Below, one piece after another: positions 54,723 through 63,481 of a stretch of 64,000 nt of DNA. Location of the stretch: positions 842,501 through 906,500 of the forward strand of contig NZ_CP016020.1 in the NCBI RefSeq assembly GCF_001889165.1, read 5' to 3'. Within the stretch, counting starts at the first letter, position 1. The number at the start of each line of letters is the position of its first letter. Source of the DNA: Bacillus weihaiensis (GTDB lineage: Bacteria > Bacillota > Bacilli > Bacillales > Bacillaceae). The notes beneath the pieces were generated by a model. The model made no database searches. It had not been told where the DNA came from and saw nothing but the letters and a program-made list of their open reading frames with translations. Position numbers and translations under genes: made by a program.

Positions 54723-55643
54723 ATGAATAACCAATTTAACACACCTAAAGGCTTTGGTCAGATTTTAGATCATACGTTCCGCTTAAGTAAGAATCGTTTT
54801 TCCGATTTCTTCTTGATTTTACTGATCCTCATTGGGCCAATTTATGTGATTCAAGCTGTTATTCAATTACTATCAGGTGTTAATTTTTTTCGTGAAACAG
54901 GTGTAGGTACAAGCTGGATCGAACAAATTGTAAGTTCTTTCGACCAAACATATGGAAATGAATATGAGACAACCAATTTTGGAGCTGATATCGCATTAAT
55001 TGTTTCAGGTCTCTTTACTGCGATTTTTCTTCCAGTTGCACAAGCCGCTATATTAATTGCAGTTAATGCCATTCGTAATGAAGAGGAATTTACCGTTGGT
55101 ACGACTATAAAAAAAGCCTTCTCAAGATTTTGGCCAATAATTGGAAGTGGTATTTTGTTTGGACTCATTTCCTTTTTCCTAATTGTTGTTCCAGCTGTCT
55201 TAATTAGTATTGTAGGATTCTCGACGGGGGTGGAAAATCCTATTCTAGGCATTTTCCTTGCGATTCTTTTAATAGTCGGAGTAGGAATCGGAGTTGTTTA
55301 TTTATTAACAAGATGGAGCTTTTATTTTGGATCTGTCGTCCTAAAGGAGGGGTCTCCTGGTTTTTCTAGAAGCTGGCGATTAACGACTAAAAGAACATGG
55401 TCTCTTATTGGACTCTTTATTATTTTCTTCCTAATATCAAATAGTATTTCAAGTGCTGTGGAAATATCGTTTGCTTTAGTTTTAGGTAATAGTGTGTTAT
55501 TAGGCTTATTAACAAATACCGTTGCTTTATTTACAACTTTATTCTTTGCAGTAGGCTATGCCGTTATGTATCTTGATCTTAAGGTGAGGAATGAAGCGAC
55601 AGATTTAAAGGATTTAGTTCAAGAATATGAAAATAACGCATAA
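54723..55643 (+). CDS. Membrane protein, GPDPase_memb/DUF975-like
   Basis: 306 residues with about six membrane segments. GFGQILDHTFRLSKNRFSDFF (about 10-30) and WSFYFGSVVLKEGSPGFSRSWRLTKR-type (about 198-222) agree with the glycerophosphodiester phosphodiesterase membrane-domain family. No catalytic phosphodiesterase domain is attached. ATG 54723 is 7 bases after GGAGG. First gene of a five-gene set running to 59715. Confidence 0.85.
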   Translation: MNNQFNTPKGFGQILDHTFRLSKNRFSDFFLILLILIGPIYVIQAVIQLLSGVNFFRETGVGTSWIEQIVSSFDQTYGNEYETTNFGADIALIVSGLFTAIFLPVAQAAILIAVNAIRNEEEFTVGTTIKKAFSRFWPIIGSGILFGLISFFLIVVPAVLISIVGFSTGVENPILGIFLAILLIVGVGIGVVYLLTRWSFYFGSVVLKEGSPGFSRSWRLTTKRTWSLIGLFIIFFLISNSISSAVEISFALVLGNSVLLGLLTNTVALFTTLFFAVGYAVMYLDLKVRNEATDLKDLVQEYENNA

Positions 55644-55669
55644 GAAATAGATTTATAGGAGAGAACTGA

Positions 55670-56329
55670 ATGCTTACTGAAGATAAGGCAAGAGAAGAAC
55701 TCCAAAAAATACTGGATGATAGAGAGTATAAAATCTATGAAAAAGAACCGGGCTTTCTAGAAAAGTGGTGGAGATCCGTTGAAGAATGGCTTGCAGAACG
55801 ATTAGAGGACCTTTTTCCTTCAATTGAACCAACTCCAGGTATAGCCGGGAAAACATTGATGATAGTGATTATTGCAATAATCGTTATCCTTTTAATCAGT
55901 CTAATCTGGACATTTATAAAAAATAATAAAAGAAAAGAACGATTACGTAAGACAAAGCCACTTCAATCAAATGAAGAATGGAATTGGACGTATCAAAAAC
56001 ATTTAGATGAAGCAAGTAAACAAGAAGCAAAACATGCATACGACTTAGCGTCACGTCATCTTTTCCTTGCTTTACTTTTATATAGTCATGAAAAAGAATG
56101 GCTAAAAGCGAGAATCTGGAAGACGAACTGGGAGTATTACGATGAGTTAATAAAAGTAAATAAAGAGTGGGCTGGACAGTTTTTTACGCTTGCTCAACAT
56201 TTTGATTCTGTTACCTATGGGGAACATCCTGTTACGGCGGAAGAATATGAGGAATATAAAAAAATCGTAATGAAATGGTTTCAACAAGAACTGGATAATC
56301 AAGTAGTACCAGAAACGAACGGACTTTAA
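55670..56329 (+). CDS. DUF4129 domain membrane protein
   Basis: 219 residues: an N-terminal amphipathic part (EKWWRSVEEWLAERLEDLF, about 30-48), one membrane helix (about 63-85), then a cytoplasmic DUF4129 region with ARIWKTNWEYYDEL and FTLAQHFDSVTYG near 145-185. DUF4129 proteins are found with MoxR and DUF58 genes, as here. ATG lies 7 bases after AGGAGAG. Confidence 0.85.
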   Translation: MLTEDKAREELQKILDDREYKIYEKEPGFLEKWWRSVEEWLAERLEDLFPSIEPTPGIAGKTLMIVIIAIIVILLISLIWTFIKNNKRKERLRKTKPLQSNEEWNWTYQKHLDEASKQEAKHAYDLASRHLFLALLLYSHEKEWLKARIWKTNWEYYDELIKVNKEWAGQFFTLAQHFDSVTYGEHPVTAEEYEEYKKIVMKWFQQELDNQVVPETNGL

Positions 56330-56349
56330 AAGAGGGGGCGACATCTGTT

Positions 56350-57483
56350 TTGGGAAAAGCAACATTATCTATGAATAAATGGGTTATCATACCAGTCCTG
56401 TTTTTGATCGTCCTCTTAAGTAGTTATTTTATTGCTACAGGAGATCCAAAGACATTTCCAAGCTATGTGACAGATTCCCCGACACCTACAGGAACGAAGG
56501 CGTTTTTTACGTATATGCAGCAAGAGGCAGAGATAGTGAAAGATTGGAACCGTCCACCAAATTTATTGTCTGCTAACGATAATAACGAAGTTCTTGTCAT
56601 GATCGAACCATTTTTCACACCTACTACTGAAGAAATGGAAGCCTATATAGACTATATGGAGGCGGGAAATACAATACTTTTGTTTAGTGAGAATCCAAAA
56701 GGCTTCTTTGACATAGAAGTTCAATATGACGCTTCATTGTTACCGGATGAAAAAGTGAAGGATCACCACGGAAACTTTTTTCGTACTGAGCTTCAATCTC
56801 CAATTACGTTTCTTATAAAGGATACCGATCAACCGTTATTATTTAGTGATCAGGAAGGTGTTATAGCGTATAAAAGGCAGTATGGAGAAGGAACGTTAAT
56901 GGTATCAAATGCTCCAGAATGGCTTGTAAATGGGAATATTTTAAAAGAAGGTAATCTCTCGCTTATCACAAGCTTGTTTAATATGGCGGAAGGTGACGTC
57001 TATTATTTCGACGAATACTTACATGGAGAGAAAAATAGTGCGGCGACAACTCAGGTTTATCCGTTGTGGTTTCTCCTCATATTGTTACAAAGCGCGATTG
57101 TGATGGTGTTGTTTTTATGGAGTAAAGGTAAACGATTTGGTCCGATTTTAGTTCCTCGTGAAGAGATGGTCCGTTTTAGTGATGAAAGGATAGCAGCTCT
57201 ATCAGCCTGGTATATTCGAAGCAAAAATTATCATAGCTCACTAGTGATCCAAGCAGATTACTTAAAGTATTTACTCCAAGATAAATGGGGAATTAGGTAT
57301 AGTACACCTTGGACAGATATTGAAGAAGACTTAAGAAGAAGAATGAAAAGTCAAAAGATCGATACACACTCCTTCGTAATGAAATTGAGTGCTGCGTTAG
57401 AGAGGGAAACTCTATCAAAACGTGAATACCTAGAATGGTCTAAAATAATTGATCGATTAAGGAAAGAGGTGGAGAAAGGATGA
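56350..57483 (+). CDS. DUF4350 domain protein
   Basis: 377 residues; N-terminal membrane helix (about 8-27), an extracytoplasmic DUF4350 part (SPTPTGTKAFFTYMQQEAEIVKDW; NTILLFSENPKG), a second membrane helix near 238-258, then a cytoplasmic tail (ALSAWYIRSKNYH ...). TTG 56350 is placed by GAGGGGGC about 11 bases away; ATG 56371 is an alternative. Its stop overlaps the moxR start by 4 bases. Confidence 0.83.
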   Translation: MGKATLSMNKWVIIPVLFLIVLLSSYFIATGDPKTFPSYVTDSPTPTGTKAFFTYMQQEAEIVKDWNRPPNLLSANDNNEVLVMIEPFFTPTTEEMEAYIDYMEAGNTILLFSENPKGFFDIEVQYDASLLPDEKVKDHHGNFFRTELQSPITFLIKDTDQPLLFSDQEGVIAYKRQYGEGTLMVSNAPEWLVNGNILKEGNLSLITSLFNMAEGDVYYFDEYLHGEKNSAATTQVYPLWFLLILLQSAIVMVLFLWSKGKRFGPILVPREEMVRFSDERIAALSAWYIRSKNYHSSLVIQADYLKYLLQDKWGIRYSTPWTDIEEDLRRRMKSQKIDTHSFVMKLSAALERETLSKREYLEWSKIIDRLRKEVEKG

Positions 57484-58406
57484 ACGAACAATTAGCATCC
57501 TTAATAGAAAAGTACGAAGAACGAATAGTGGGACAATCTCTAAATCTTAAATTATTACTAGCTTCCATTTTGTCTGGAGGACATGTTTTACTAGAAGGTG
57601 TTCCAGGGACTGGTAAAACGCAAATGGTCAAAACATTAGCTAACTTAATAGGTGGAGATTTTTCTCGTATTCAATTTACACCAGACCTCCTTCCTAGTGA
57701 TATTACAGGAAGTACAATTTATAATATGAAGGATAGTACGTTTCAAACATTGAAGGGACCTATCTTTTCAACTATTTTATTAGCTGATGAAATTAATCGT
57801 ACACCTGCGAAAACACAGGCAGCATTGCTTGAGGCTATGGAGGAAAAGCAAGTGACAATTCATGGTGAAACGTACCCATTGTCAGATGTCTTTTTTGTTG
57901 TAGCTACTCAAAATCCTATAGAATTTGAAGGAACCTATCCATTACCAGAAGCACAACAGGATCGATTCTTATTTAAGCTTATCATTGACTTTCCTCAATT
58001 TGAGGAGGAAAAACAAGTGTTAAAGCAGGTAATGGAAAATGAAATGAAAAAACCGTTGGAACAAGTGCTTTCTCTTCTTGAATTTTCTTCTATAAGAGAT
58101 GAGATTGAAGAGATTACATTAAGTGAGAGTGTACTAGATTACATGATGAAGCTCGTGAGAAGAACGCGAGAAACGGATACTATTCAGTTTGGAGCAAGTA
58201 CAAGGGCAGCTATATCAATGGGGAAAGCTGCAAAAGCATGGGCTTATCTTTCCGGTAGAGATTATGTAACCCCTGATGATATTAAAATGGTAGCCAAACC
58301 AAGTCTAAGACATCGTATTCAATTATCTCCTCATATAGAATTGGAGGGAACATCTGTTGATCAAGTTATTGAAGACCTTGTGGGGGCGACTCCTGTTCCG
58401 AGATAG
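57480..58406 (+). CDS. MoxR-family AAA+ ATPase
   Basis: 308 residues. Walker A LLEGVPGTGKTQ (about 36-47), Walker B LLADEINRTPAKTQAALLEAMEE (about 100-122), sensor 1 ATQNPIEFEGTYPLPEAQQDRF (about 143-164), and sensor 2 GASTRA near 240. MoxR ATPases act as chaperones that ready partner proteins, typically with vWA/DUF58 partners encoded next door, as here. ATG overlaps the previous stop. It overlaps the DUF58 gene by 50 bases. Confidence 0.95.
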   Translation: MNEQLASLIEKYEERIVGQSLNLKLLLASILSGGHVLLEGVPGTGKTQMVKTLANLIGGDFSRIQFTPDLLPSDITGSTIYNMKDSTFQTLKGPIFSTILLADEINRTPAKTQAALLEAMEEKQVTIHGETYPLSDVFFVVATQNPIEFEGTYPLPEAQQDRFLFKLIIDFPQFEEEKQVLKQVMENEMKKPLEQVLSLLEFSSIRDEIEEITLSESVLDYMMKLVRRTRETDTIQFGASTRAAISMGKAAKAWAYLSGRDYVTPDDIKMVAKPSLRHRIQLSPHIELEGTSVDQVIEDLVGATPVPR

Positions 58407-59715
58407 AGGTGTACTGCCATCAAAACGATTACTATTGCTTTTTCTTATTTTCTCTGTCGTGTTAATTCTTTTAACAAGGTTCAATTTATCATGGCCTACG
58501 TTTTTTATTCTAAATGGGTTGCTTTTTCTTCTTAGTTTAGGCGATTTGTTTCTTTCACCAAGTAAGAAGCAAGTCCAATTCAAACGTACTATACCAGTAG
58601 AAATGGAAAGAGGAATCTCTTATCATGCTGCTATACATAGTAACAATAACTCGACTAAGAGAATGCTTTATCATGTAGTTGACGGCACCCCCCAATCCTT
58701 TGATAAGCTACCTATTATTAGTGGTAATGTAGGAGAGCAAGCCTCTACAGTGGTCCACTATGACGTGACCGCCAAGATAAGAGGGAAATATGAAGTGAAC
58801 CATCTTTATGTGCGATATAAAAGTTACATAGGATTATGGGAAAAACAAATGAAAATAGAGGATAGGCAAGAAGTGAAAGTCATTCCAGACCTAACATCAA
58901 TGAAGGGATATTTAGAGAGTGCTCAACAATTCCTTTTACATGATGGATTGAAGGTTCGAAAGCATAAAACAGGTAGTGGTGAGTTTACAAAGATTCGCAG
59001 CTTTGTCGTTGGAGATGATCCTAGAAAAATTAACTGGCGGCAAACAGCCAAATTACAAGAGGTTATGACAAATGAATTTGAGCCTGAACATGGGAAGTAT
59101 ATTACCATTTTACTTGATTGCGGGAGAATGATGGGGGCAGAGCTCTCGAATAGTAACCGTTTAGAAAAAACACTGGAAGCTGCTCTGACAGTTGCCGCAG
59201 CGGCTTTACAAAAAGGTGACTATGTATCGGTTTTAGCTTTTTCAAAGGAAGTGAAGGTATATGTTCCACCAGCAAAAGGGATGGCACATATACAAACAAT
59301 TCTCCAAGCTATCTACCAAGTAGAGGTAGATGCTTCTGAGTCAAATTATGCAGCTGTTTTGGCTTATCTTCAAACTGTTCAGAAGAAAAGAAGCTTTCTC
59401 ATACTATTTAGCGACATATATACGTTTCTACATGAAGAAAGCGCTCTTGTATACTTAAAACGATTGCGTAAACGTCACTTGTTTCTTATGCTCGGCATTG
59501 AAGATGAATCGTTACAAAAGGAAAGCCGTAATGAGTCGATAAGTATAAAGAAGGCGATGATGAAAAGCATCGCCCAGCAGCAGATTCTTATGAAAAGAAC
59601 AGAAAAAATCAGATGGGAAAAACAAGGCCTCCACATGGTGGAGGCGAAGGAAGAATCACTAGCAGGCACAGCCGTTTCATATTATATTACCATGCTGAAC
59701 CAGGGTGTATTATAA
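58357..59715 (+). CDS. DUF58 protein (vWA-like partner of MoxR)
   Basis: 452 residues with two N-terminal membrane helices (about 25-60), then a DUF58 core: GSGEFTKIRSFVVGDDPRKINWRQTAK-type region (about 206-232) is the hallmark, followed by a vWA-like part (ITILLDCGRMMG, VSVLAFSKEV). TTG 58357 is supported by GGAGGG 8 bases upstream, although it lies 50 bases inside moxR. The stop codon overlaps the convergent SpoIIM-like gene by 6 bases. Confidence 0.92.
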   Translation: MIKLLKTLWGRLLFRDRGVLPSKRLLLLFLIFSVVLILLTRFNLSWPTFFILNGLLFLLSLGDLFLSPSKKQVQFKRTIPVEMERGISYHAAIHSNNNSTKRMLYHVVDGTPQSFDKLPIISGNVGEQASTVVHYDVTAKIRGKYEVNHLYVRYKSYIGLWEKQMKIEDRQEVKVIPDLTSMKGYLESAQQFLLHDGLKVRKHKTGSGEFTKIRSFVVGDDPRKINWRQTAKLQEVMTNEFEPEHGKYITILLDCGRMMGAELSNSNRLEKTLEAALTVAAAALQKGDYVSVLAFSKEVKVYVPPAKGMAHIQTILQAIYQVEVDASESNYAAVLAYLQTVQKKRSFLILFSDIYTFLHEESALVYLKRLRKRHLFLMLGIEDESLQKESRNESISIKKAMMKSIAQQQILMKRTEKIRWEKQGLHMVEAKEESLAGTAVSYYITMLNQGVL

Positions 59716-60681
59716 ACCTTTTATTGCTTTCTTTTGTGAAAAAAGCCTTCCTAGTAAAATGTAAAAGAGCAAACCAAAAACGGTAAGCAAAGCCACTATA
59801 TATTTTGCTTCTAAGGAAATAGGAGCAGGTGTGATATAGCCTTCGATGATTCCTGCGATGATAAATAACGGTATTGTACCTAATAGAAGCTGAACAGATC
59901 GTTTCGCTTGATGCTTTAATTGGTAAAGTCGTGAATAGTGTCCAGGGACGAAGAGCTTATATCCCATTAATAAACCTGCTCCACCAGCAATAAAAATGGC
60001 AGTTAATTCAATCATTCCATGAGGGACAATGTACGCCCAAAAATCGTACGCTTTTCCTTGCTGCCAAAATAATGCTGCTAGGGCTCCTATAATGATTCCA
60101 TTATAGATCAATACGTACACAGTGAGTAATCCAAATGTAATACCGCCAGCAAAGGCTAAGATAGCCACCTTGATATTATTTGTCATAATAGAAGCGGACA
60201 TTAATGGAGAATCTACATTACCATCCTGCTGCCCTATGTTTTTTGGATCGACTCCTTGAGCAATTTCAGAAGGTAAAATTGTGTAAAGATTTAAAGGATC
60301 ATTTAACACGGAAAAATAGCTTCCGATAAATCCAACAGTGAATAATATCATGGCAATGAAAATAAATTTCCATTGCTCTAAAAATAATCCGATAAATGTA
60401 GTACTGAAAAATTCACGTATTTGTTTAAAACTAGAAGTTTGGTCTTTATAAAGTAGATTATGAGCCTTTGAGACTAAGCCATTTAAATAAGGGGTGACCT
60501 CGTCCTGAGGAAAATACGTTTGACAATAGGATAAATGCTGAGATGTTTTCTGATAAAGTCGATTGAACTGATTAATTTCCCTTGCTGCTAATTTTTTACG
60601 CCTTTTCTGTAAGTGTGAAATAGATTTCTCTAGTTCATTCCAGTCCTCACGGTGTTGGCGAATAAATTGTCTGCTATTCAT
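59710..60681 (-). CDS. SpoIIM-like (DUF95) membrane protein
   Basis: 323 residues. Cytoplasmic N-terminal part (REDWNELEKSISHLQKRRKKLAAREI) then about five or six membrane segments with LAFAGGITFGLLTVYVLIYNGIIIGALA and IVPHGMIELTAIFIAGGAGLLMGYKL, both typical of stage II sporulation protein M relatives. It is longer than true SpoIIM (about 215) and belongs to the broader family found with RDD/MoxR/DUF58 clusters. ATG 60681 is placed by AGAGAAGGTG; upstream in-frame codons are without a site. Confidence 0.9.
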   Translation of the reverse strand: MNSRQFIRQHREDWNELEKSISHLQKRRKKLAAREINQFNRLYQKTSQHLSYCQTYFPQDEVTPYLNGLVSKAHNLLYKDQTSSFKQIREFFSTTFIGLFLEQWKFIFIAMILFTVGFIGSYFSVLNDPLNLYTILPSEIAQGVDPKNIGQQDGNVDSPLMSASIMTNNIKVAILAFAGGITFGLLTVYVLIYNGIIIGALAALFWQQGKAYDFWAYIVPHGMIELTAIFIAGGAGLLMGYKLFVPGHYSRLYQLKHQAKRSVQLLLGTIPLFIIAGIIEGYITPAPISLEAKYIVALLTVFGLLFYILLGRLFSQKKAIKGL

Positions 60682-60804
60682 ATAGTCACCTTCTCTTTTA
60701 TGTATAGTAAACGTCAAATCTAGTTCTCTCGTTTTATTATAGTCAATATCCCAAAAAATAGAAATGATGATCTTGAAAAAATAACCAAGGAAGTAGGGGG
60801 AAAA
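60682..60804. promoter_or_regulatory. Divergent region SpoIIM-like / RDD
   Basis: Only 123 bases separate the two starts, so both promoters must lie or overlap here. I can see the RDD ribosome site (GTAGGGGGGA) but no unequivocal hexamers. Confidence 0.4.
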
Positions 60805-61611
60805 ATGAGTCAACACCAAGTTGATATTAAAACGCCTGAATATGTTTCATTAACATTTCAGCCAGCAGGTTTAGGAAGTCGAACGGCTGCCTTACTTATT
60901 GATCATATTATCTTAACCATTCTTAACATTGCCATCATAGCTGGGCTATTCATTCTCCTTATCGATATGCCTCTAGAATTCTATTTTATGTATGACTTTA
61001 TGTCCTATCAAATAGCGATAACAATAATCGGATTATTTATCTTAAATTGGGGTTATTTCTTTGCCTTAGAATTTTTTAATGGCGGAAGAACAATAGGAAA
61101 AAAGATGATTGGTATTCGTGTGATACAAGAGAATGGACATAGTATTACGCTTCTTTCAAGCTTTATTCGTAATTTTTTACGGATTATTGATTCACTTCCA
61201 GCAAACTATTTAGTAGGGATGCTCATGATTTTCTTTCATCAGAAAAATAAGCGTGTTGGAGATCTAGTTGCTGGTACCATCGTCATTCATGAAAGGAAAA
61301 GGAAAAAGAGTAAGAAAAAAACGATCATCCAAAAAGAGATTGAAAAACGAGGTTTAAAGAAAGCCGATATCGATATTGATGAATGGACACTAAAGGCTTT
61401 TAGTGAAAAGGATTGGAAGCTAGCAAAAACGTATACACAAAGATTGCATCAGCTTACAGAGAATGAAAGAAATGAGCTGACTATCAAAATTGGTGAGATT
61501 CTCCTTCCTAAGATTGGACAGAGTAAAGAGGGGAAAACAATTCGTGAAATAGAGGATTTACTTCTACTCGTGTATTTATATTTAAGGGATGAATGGGAGT
61601 TTGAGTTGTAA
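60805..61611 (+). CDS. RDD family membrane protein
   Basis: 268 residues. The RDD domain spans about 15-165: PAGLGSRTAALLIDHIILT (R and D), GGRTIGKKMIGIRVI (about 94-108), NFLRIIDSLPANYL (about 123) and KRVGDLVAGTIVI (about 146), with three or four membrane segments. A basic linker and a cytoplasmic tail of ~90 residues follow. ATG lies 5 bases after AGGGGGGA. It ends at the 46-base hairpin derived from the 120-bp repeat. Confidence 0.93.
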   Translation: MSQHQVDIKTPEYVSLTFQPAGLGSRTAALLIDHIILTILNIAIIAGLFILLIDMPLEFYFMYDFMSYQIAITIIGLFILNWGYFFALEFFNGGRTIGKKMIGIRVIQENGHSITLLSSFIRNFLRIIDSLPANYLVGMLMIFFHQKNKRVGDLVAGTIVIHERKRKKSKKKTIIQKEIEKRGLKKADIDIDEWTLKAFSEKDWKLAKTYTQRLHQLTENERNELTIKIGEILLPKIGQSKEGKTIREIEDLLLLVYLYLRDEWEFEL

Positions 61612-61618
61612 AGTAATA

Positions 61619-61664
61619 GAGGCTGGGACAGAAGTGCCTGGCTCTTTGTTTTGTCCCAGCCTCT
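61619..61664. repeat. Deletion derivative of the 120-bp hairpin repeat
   Basis: GAGGCTGGGACA/TGTCCCAGCCTC ends enclose only GAAGTGCCTGGCTCTTTGTTT. Read against the full unit in reverse orientation, everything between the two direct TGCCTGGC repeats is missing. It lies between convergent RDD and glycosyltransferase genes, and its perfect stem with flanking T/A runs makes it a good two-way terminator. Confidence 0.92.
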
Positions 61665-61674
61665 TTTATCATAT

Positions 61675-62817
61675 TTACGCATACCGAATGTGTTTTGTTT
61701 CCATTAGTGTATCTTCGTAATCATGTAAAAGCCCTTCAAATATGCAATCCCATGTTTGGGTTAATGCATATTGTCTAGCTTCGACTTGCATTTCATTTCG
61801 TATGGTTTCATTCGTTAGTAGCTTCGTAATGGCATGTGTAAAGTTTTCAACATTTTTAGGTTCACAAAGGATCCCGTTTACATCATGTTTAATAATGTTT
61901 TTTACTCCTCCAGAATTAGCGCCGACAACAGGCGTACCTGAAGCAAGTGCTTCTAAGACGACGTTACCGAATGTTTCTGTTGGTGAAGGGAAGACAAAAA
62001 GATCGGAGGCTGCATACACTTTTGCAAGCTCAGAACCATTTAAATAACCTGCAAACGTTATATTTCCACGAGCCCTTTTCACCATATCTTCTTTAGAAGG
62101 ACCATCGCCAACAATCAACCAGTGTACTTGCTGACGTATTGGGTCTGGAAGCTCGCTTGTCACGTTCATTAATGTTTCGATATCCTTTTCAGGTGCTAAT
62201 CTACCTACATAGGATAAGACATACTTTTCTTTAATCGAATATTTGTTCATTATTTCTTCTTTTGAGTAAGAAGGCTGAAAAAGAGTACAATCAACACCTC
62301 TACCCCAAATACGTAGATTAGAAAAGCCTTTTCGTTTTAATTGATCGAGTGTTGTATGAGACGGGACAAAAATCTTCCTAAGTGGTTTATGAAACCAATG
62401 CATGTACTTCCAAAGAACTTTAGATAAGAATTGAAGATCATAATACTCTAAATATTGATCAAAATCGGTATGGTAGGAACCAACAATTGGGATATTTAAC
62501 TTCTTGCCATAATGAAGACCACATAATCCGATGTTAAAAGGTGTCGCAACATGAATTAAATCAGGTTTAAAGCGCTGAAGCTCAGCCTTTACATGCATCA
62601 TATTTGGGAGTGCAAGTCTGCATTCAGGGTATAGAAAAAAAGGTAAACTAGTAAATCGGTGGATATGACTTGTAAACATACTTTCTTTTGTACTTTCAGG
62701 TGCAAAAACTCTAAATTCATATCCGTTTTTTTCAAGATAATCTGTTAGGCGCTTTAATGTTCTTGCAACTCCATTTACGTCGGGAGCAAAAGTATCTGTG
62801 AAAATGGCAATTTTCAT
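61675..62817 (-). CDS. GT4-family glycosyltransferase
   Basis: 380 residues, GT-B fold. N-terminal IFTDTFAPDVNGVARTLKRL (about 4-23) and GSYHTDFDQYLEYY; C-terminal YVGRLAPEKDIETLM (about 199-213) and the E-x7-E motif in SPTETFGNVVLEALASGTPVVG (about 282-303). Best fit is the group of alpha-mannosyl/glucosyltransferases acting on lipid or sugar acceptors (MgtA-like). Acceptor unknown. ATG lies 6 bases after TGGAGGGA. Confidence 0.93.
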   Translation of the reverse strand: MKIAIFTDTFAPDVNGVARTLKRLTDYLEKNGYEFRVFAPESTKESMFTSHIHRFTSLPFFLYPECRLALPNMMHVKAELQRFKPDLIHVATPFNIGLCGLHYGKKLNIPIVGSYHTDFDQYLEYYDLQFLSKVLWKYMHWFHKPLRKIFVPSHTTLDQLKRKGFSNLRIWGRGVDCTLFQPSYSKEEIMNKYSIKEKYVLSYVGRLAPEKDIETLMNVTSELPDPIRQQVHWLIVGDGPSKEDMVKRARGNITFAGYLNGSELAKVYAASDLFVFPSPTETFGNVVLEALASGTPVVGANSGGVKNIIKHDVNGILCEPKNVENFTHAITKLLTNETIRNEMQVEARQYALTQTWDCIFEGLLHDYEDTLMETKHIRYA

Positions 62818-62926
62818 CGAATCCCTCCAGTTACTTGTAAGTGAAAGGTAGTGTTTAAAGTCTTGTCGTACTTCTCTAGTACTTACTATATGTTGAAAAG
62901 ATCAAAACAGATGACAAAATTCAAAA

Positions 62927-63481
62927 TTAAAACCAATTAATAAGTAGAAATTCGTGTAAAAATAGATAGGTTAATAATGCCGTAGAGCTACCGAGTAGAG
63001 AGCCTACTAGAACATCTGAAGGATAATGTAAACCCAAATACATTCTAGATAAGCCGATACTAATCGCTATAGGTAGTAGGACAACAGATAATTGCGGCAT
63101 AAATAAGATAAAGGGAATAATGACTGAAAAAATGGCAGTCGTATGACCAGATGGAAATGAATGGTCTTCTAATGGGTTAGCAGGCACCTTTGTTTCATCA
63201 AGAGCTATATACGGCCTTTTACGAGGATATAGCTTTTTTACTACTGCTACAGGAAGGTGGCTAAGTAGAAGAGATACTGCACTTACGATACTTGTTGCTT
63301 GGTAACTCCCTTTAGAAAAAATCATTAAAAGGAAGCAGGCTGCTATTGTAGCGGTTGCTCCACCTAGGTGTGTAATATTTCGAAAATAAAAATTTAAAAA
63401 CTTCTGGTCATAATGACGGTTCACGCTTTTAAATAGCTTACATTCGAAATCATACATGTTTGTAATCAACTTTGTTTTCAT
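62927..63481 (-). CDS. PAP2-family membrane phosphatase
   Basis: 184 residues, about five or six membrane segments. All three PAP2 signatures are present: KKLYPRKRPY (about 82-91), PSGHTTA (about 110-116), and SRMYLGLHYPSDV (about 145-157) with the catalytic His residues. Likely acts on undecaprenyl pyrophosphate or phosphatidyl substrates at the membrane. ATG follows AAAGGAGC. It lies 110 bases upstream of the glycosyltransferase in the same direction; both may belong to one lipid- or envelope-related unit. Confidence 0.94.
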   Translation of the reverse strand: MKTKLITNMYDFECKLFKSVNRHYDQKFLNFYFRNITHLGGATATIAACFLLMIFSKGSYQATSIVSAVSLLLSHLPVAVVKKLYPRKRPYIALDETKVPANPLEDHSFPSGHTTAIFSVIIPFILFMPQLSVVLLPIAISIGLSRMYLGLHYPSDVLVGSLLGSSTALLTYLFLHEFLLINWF

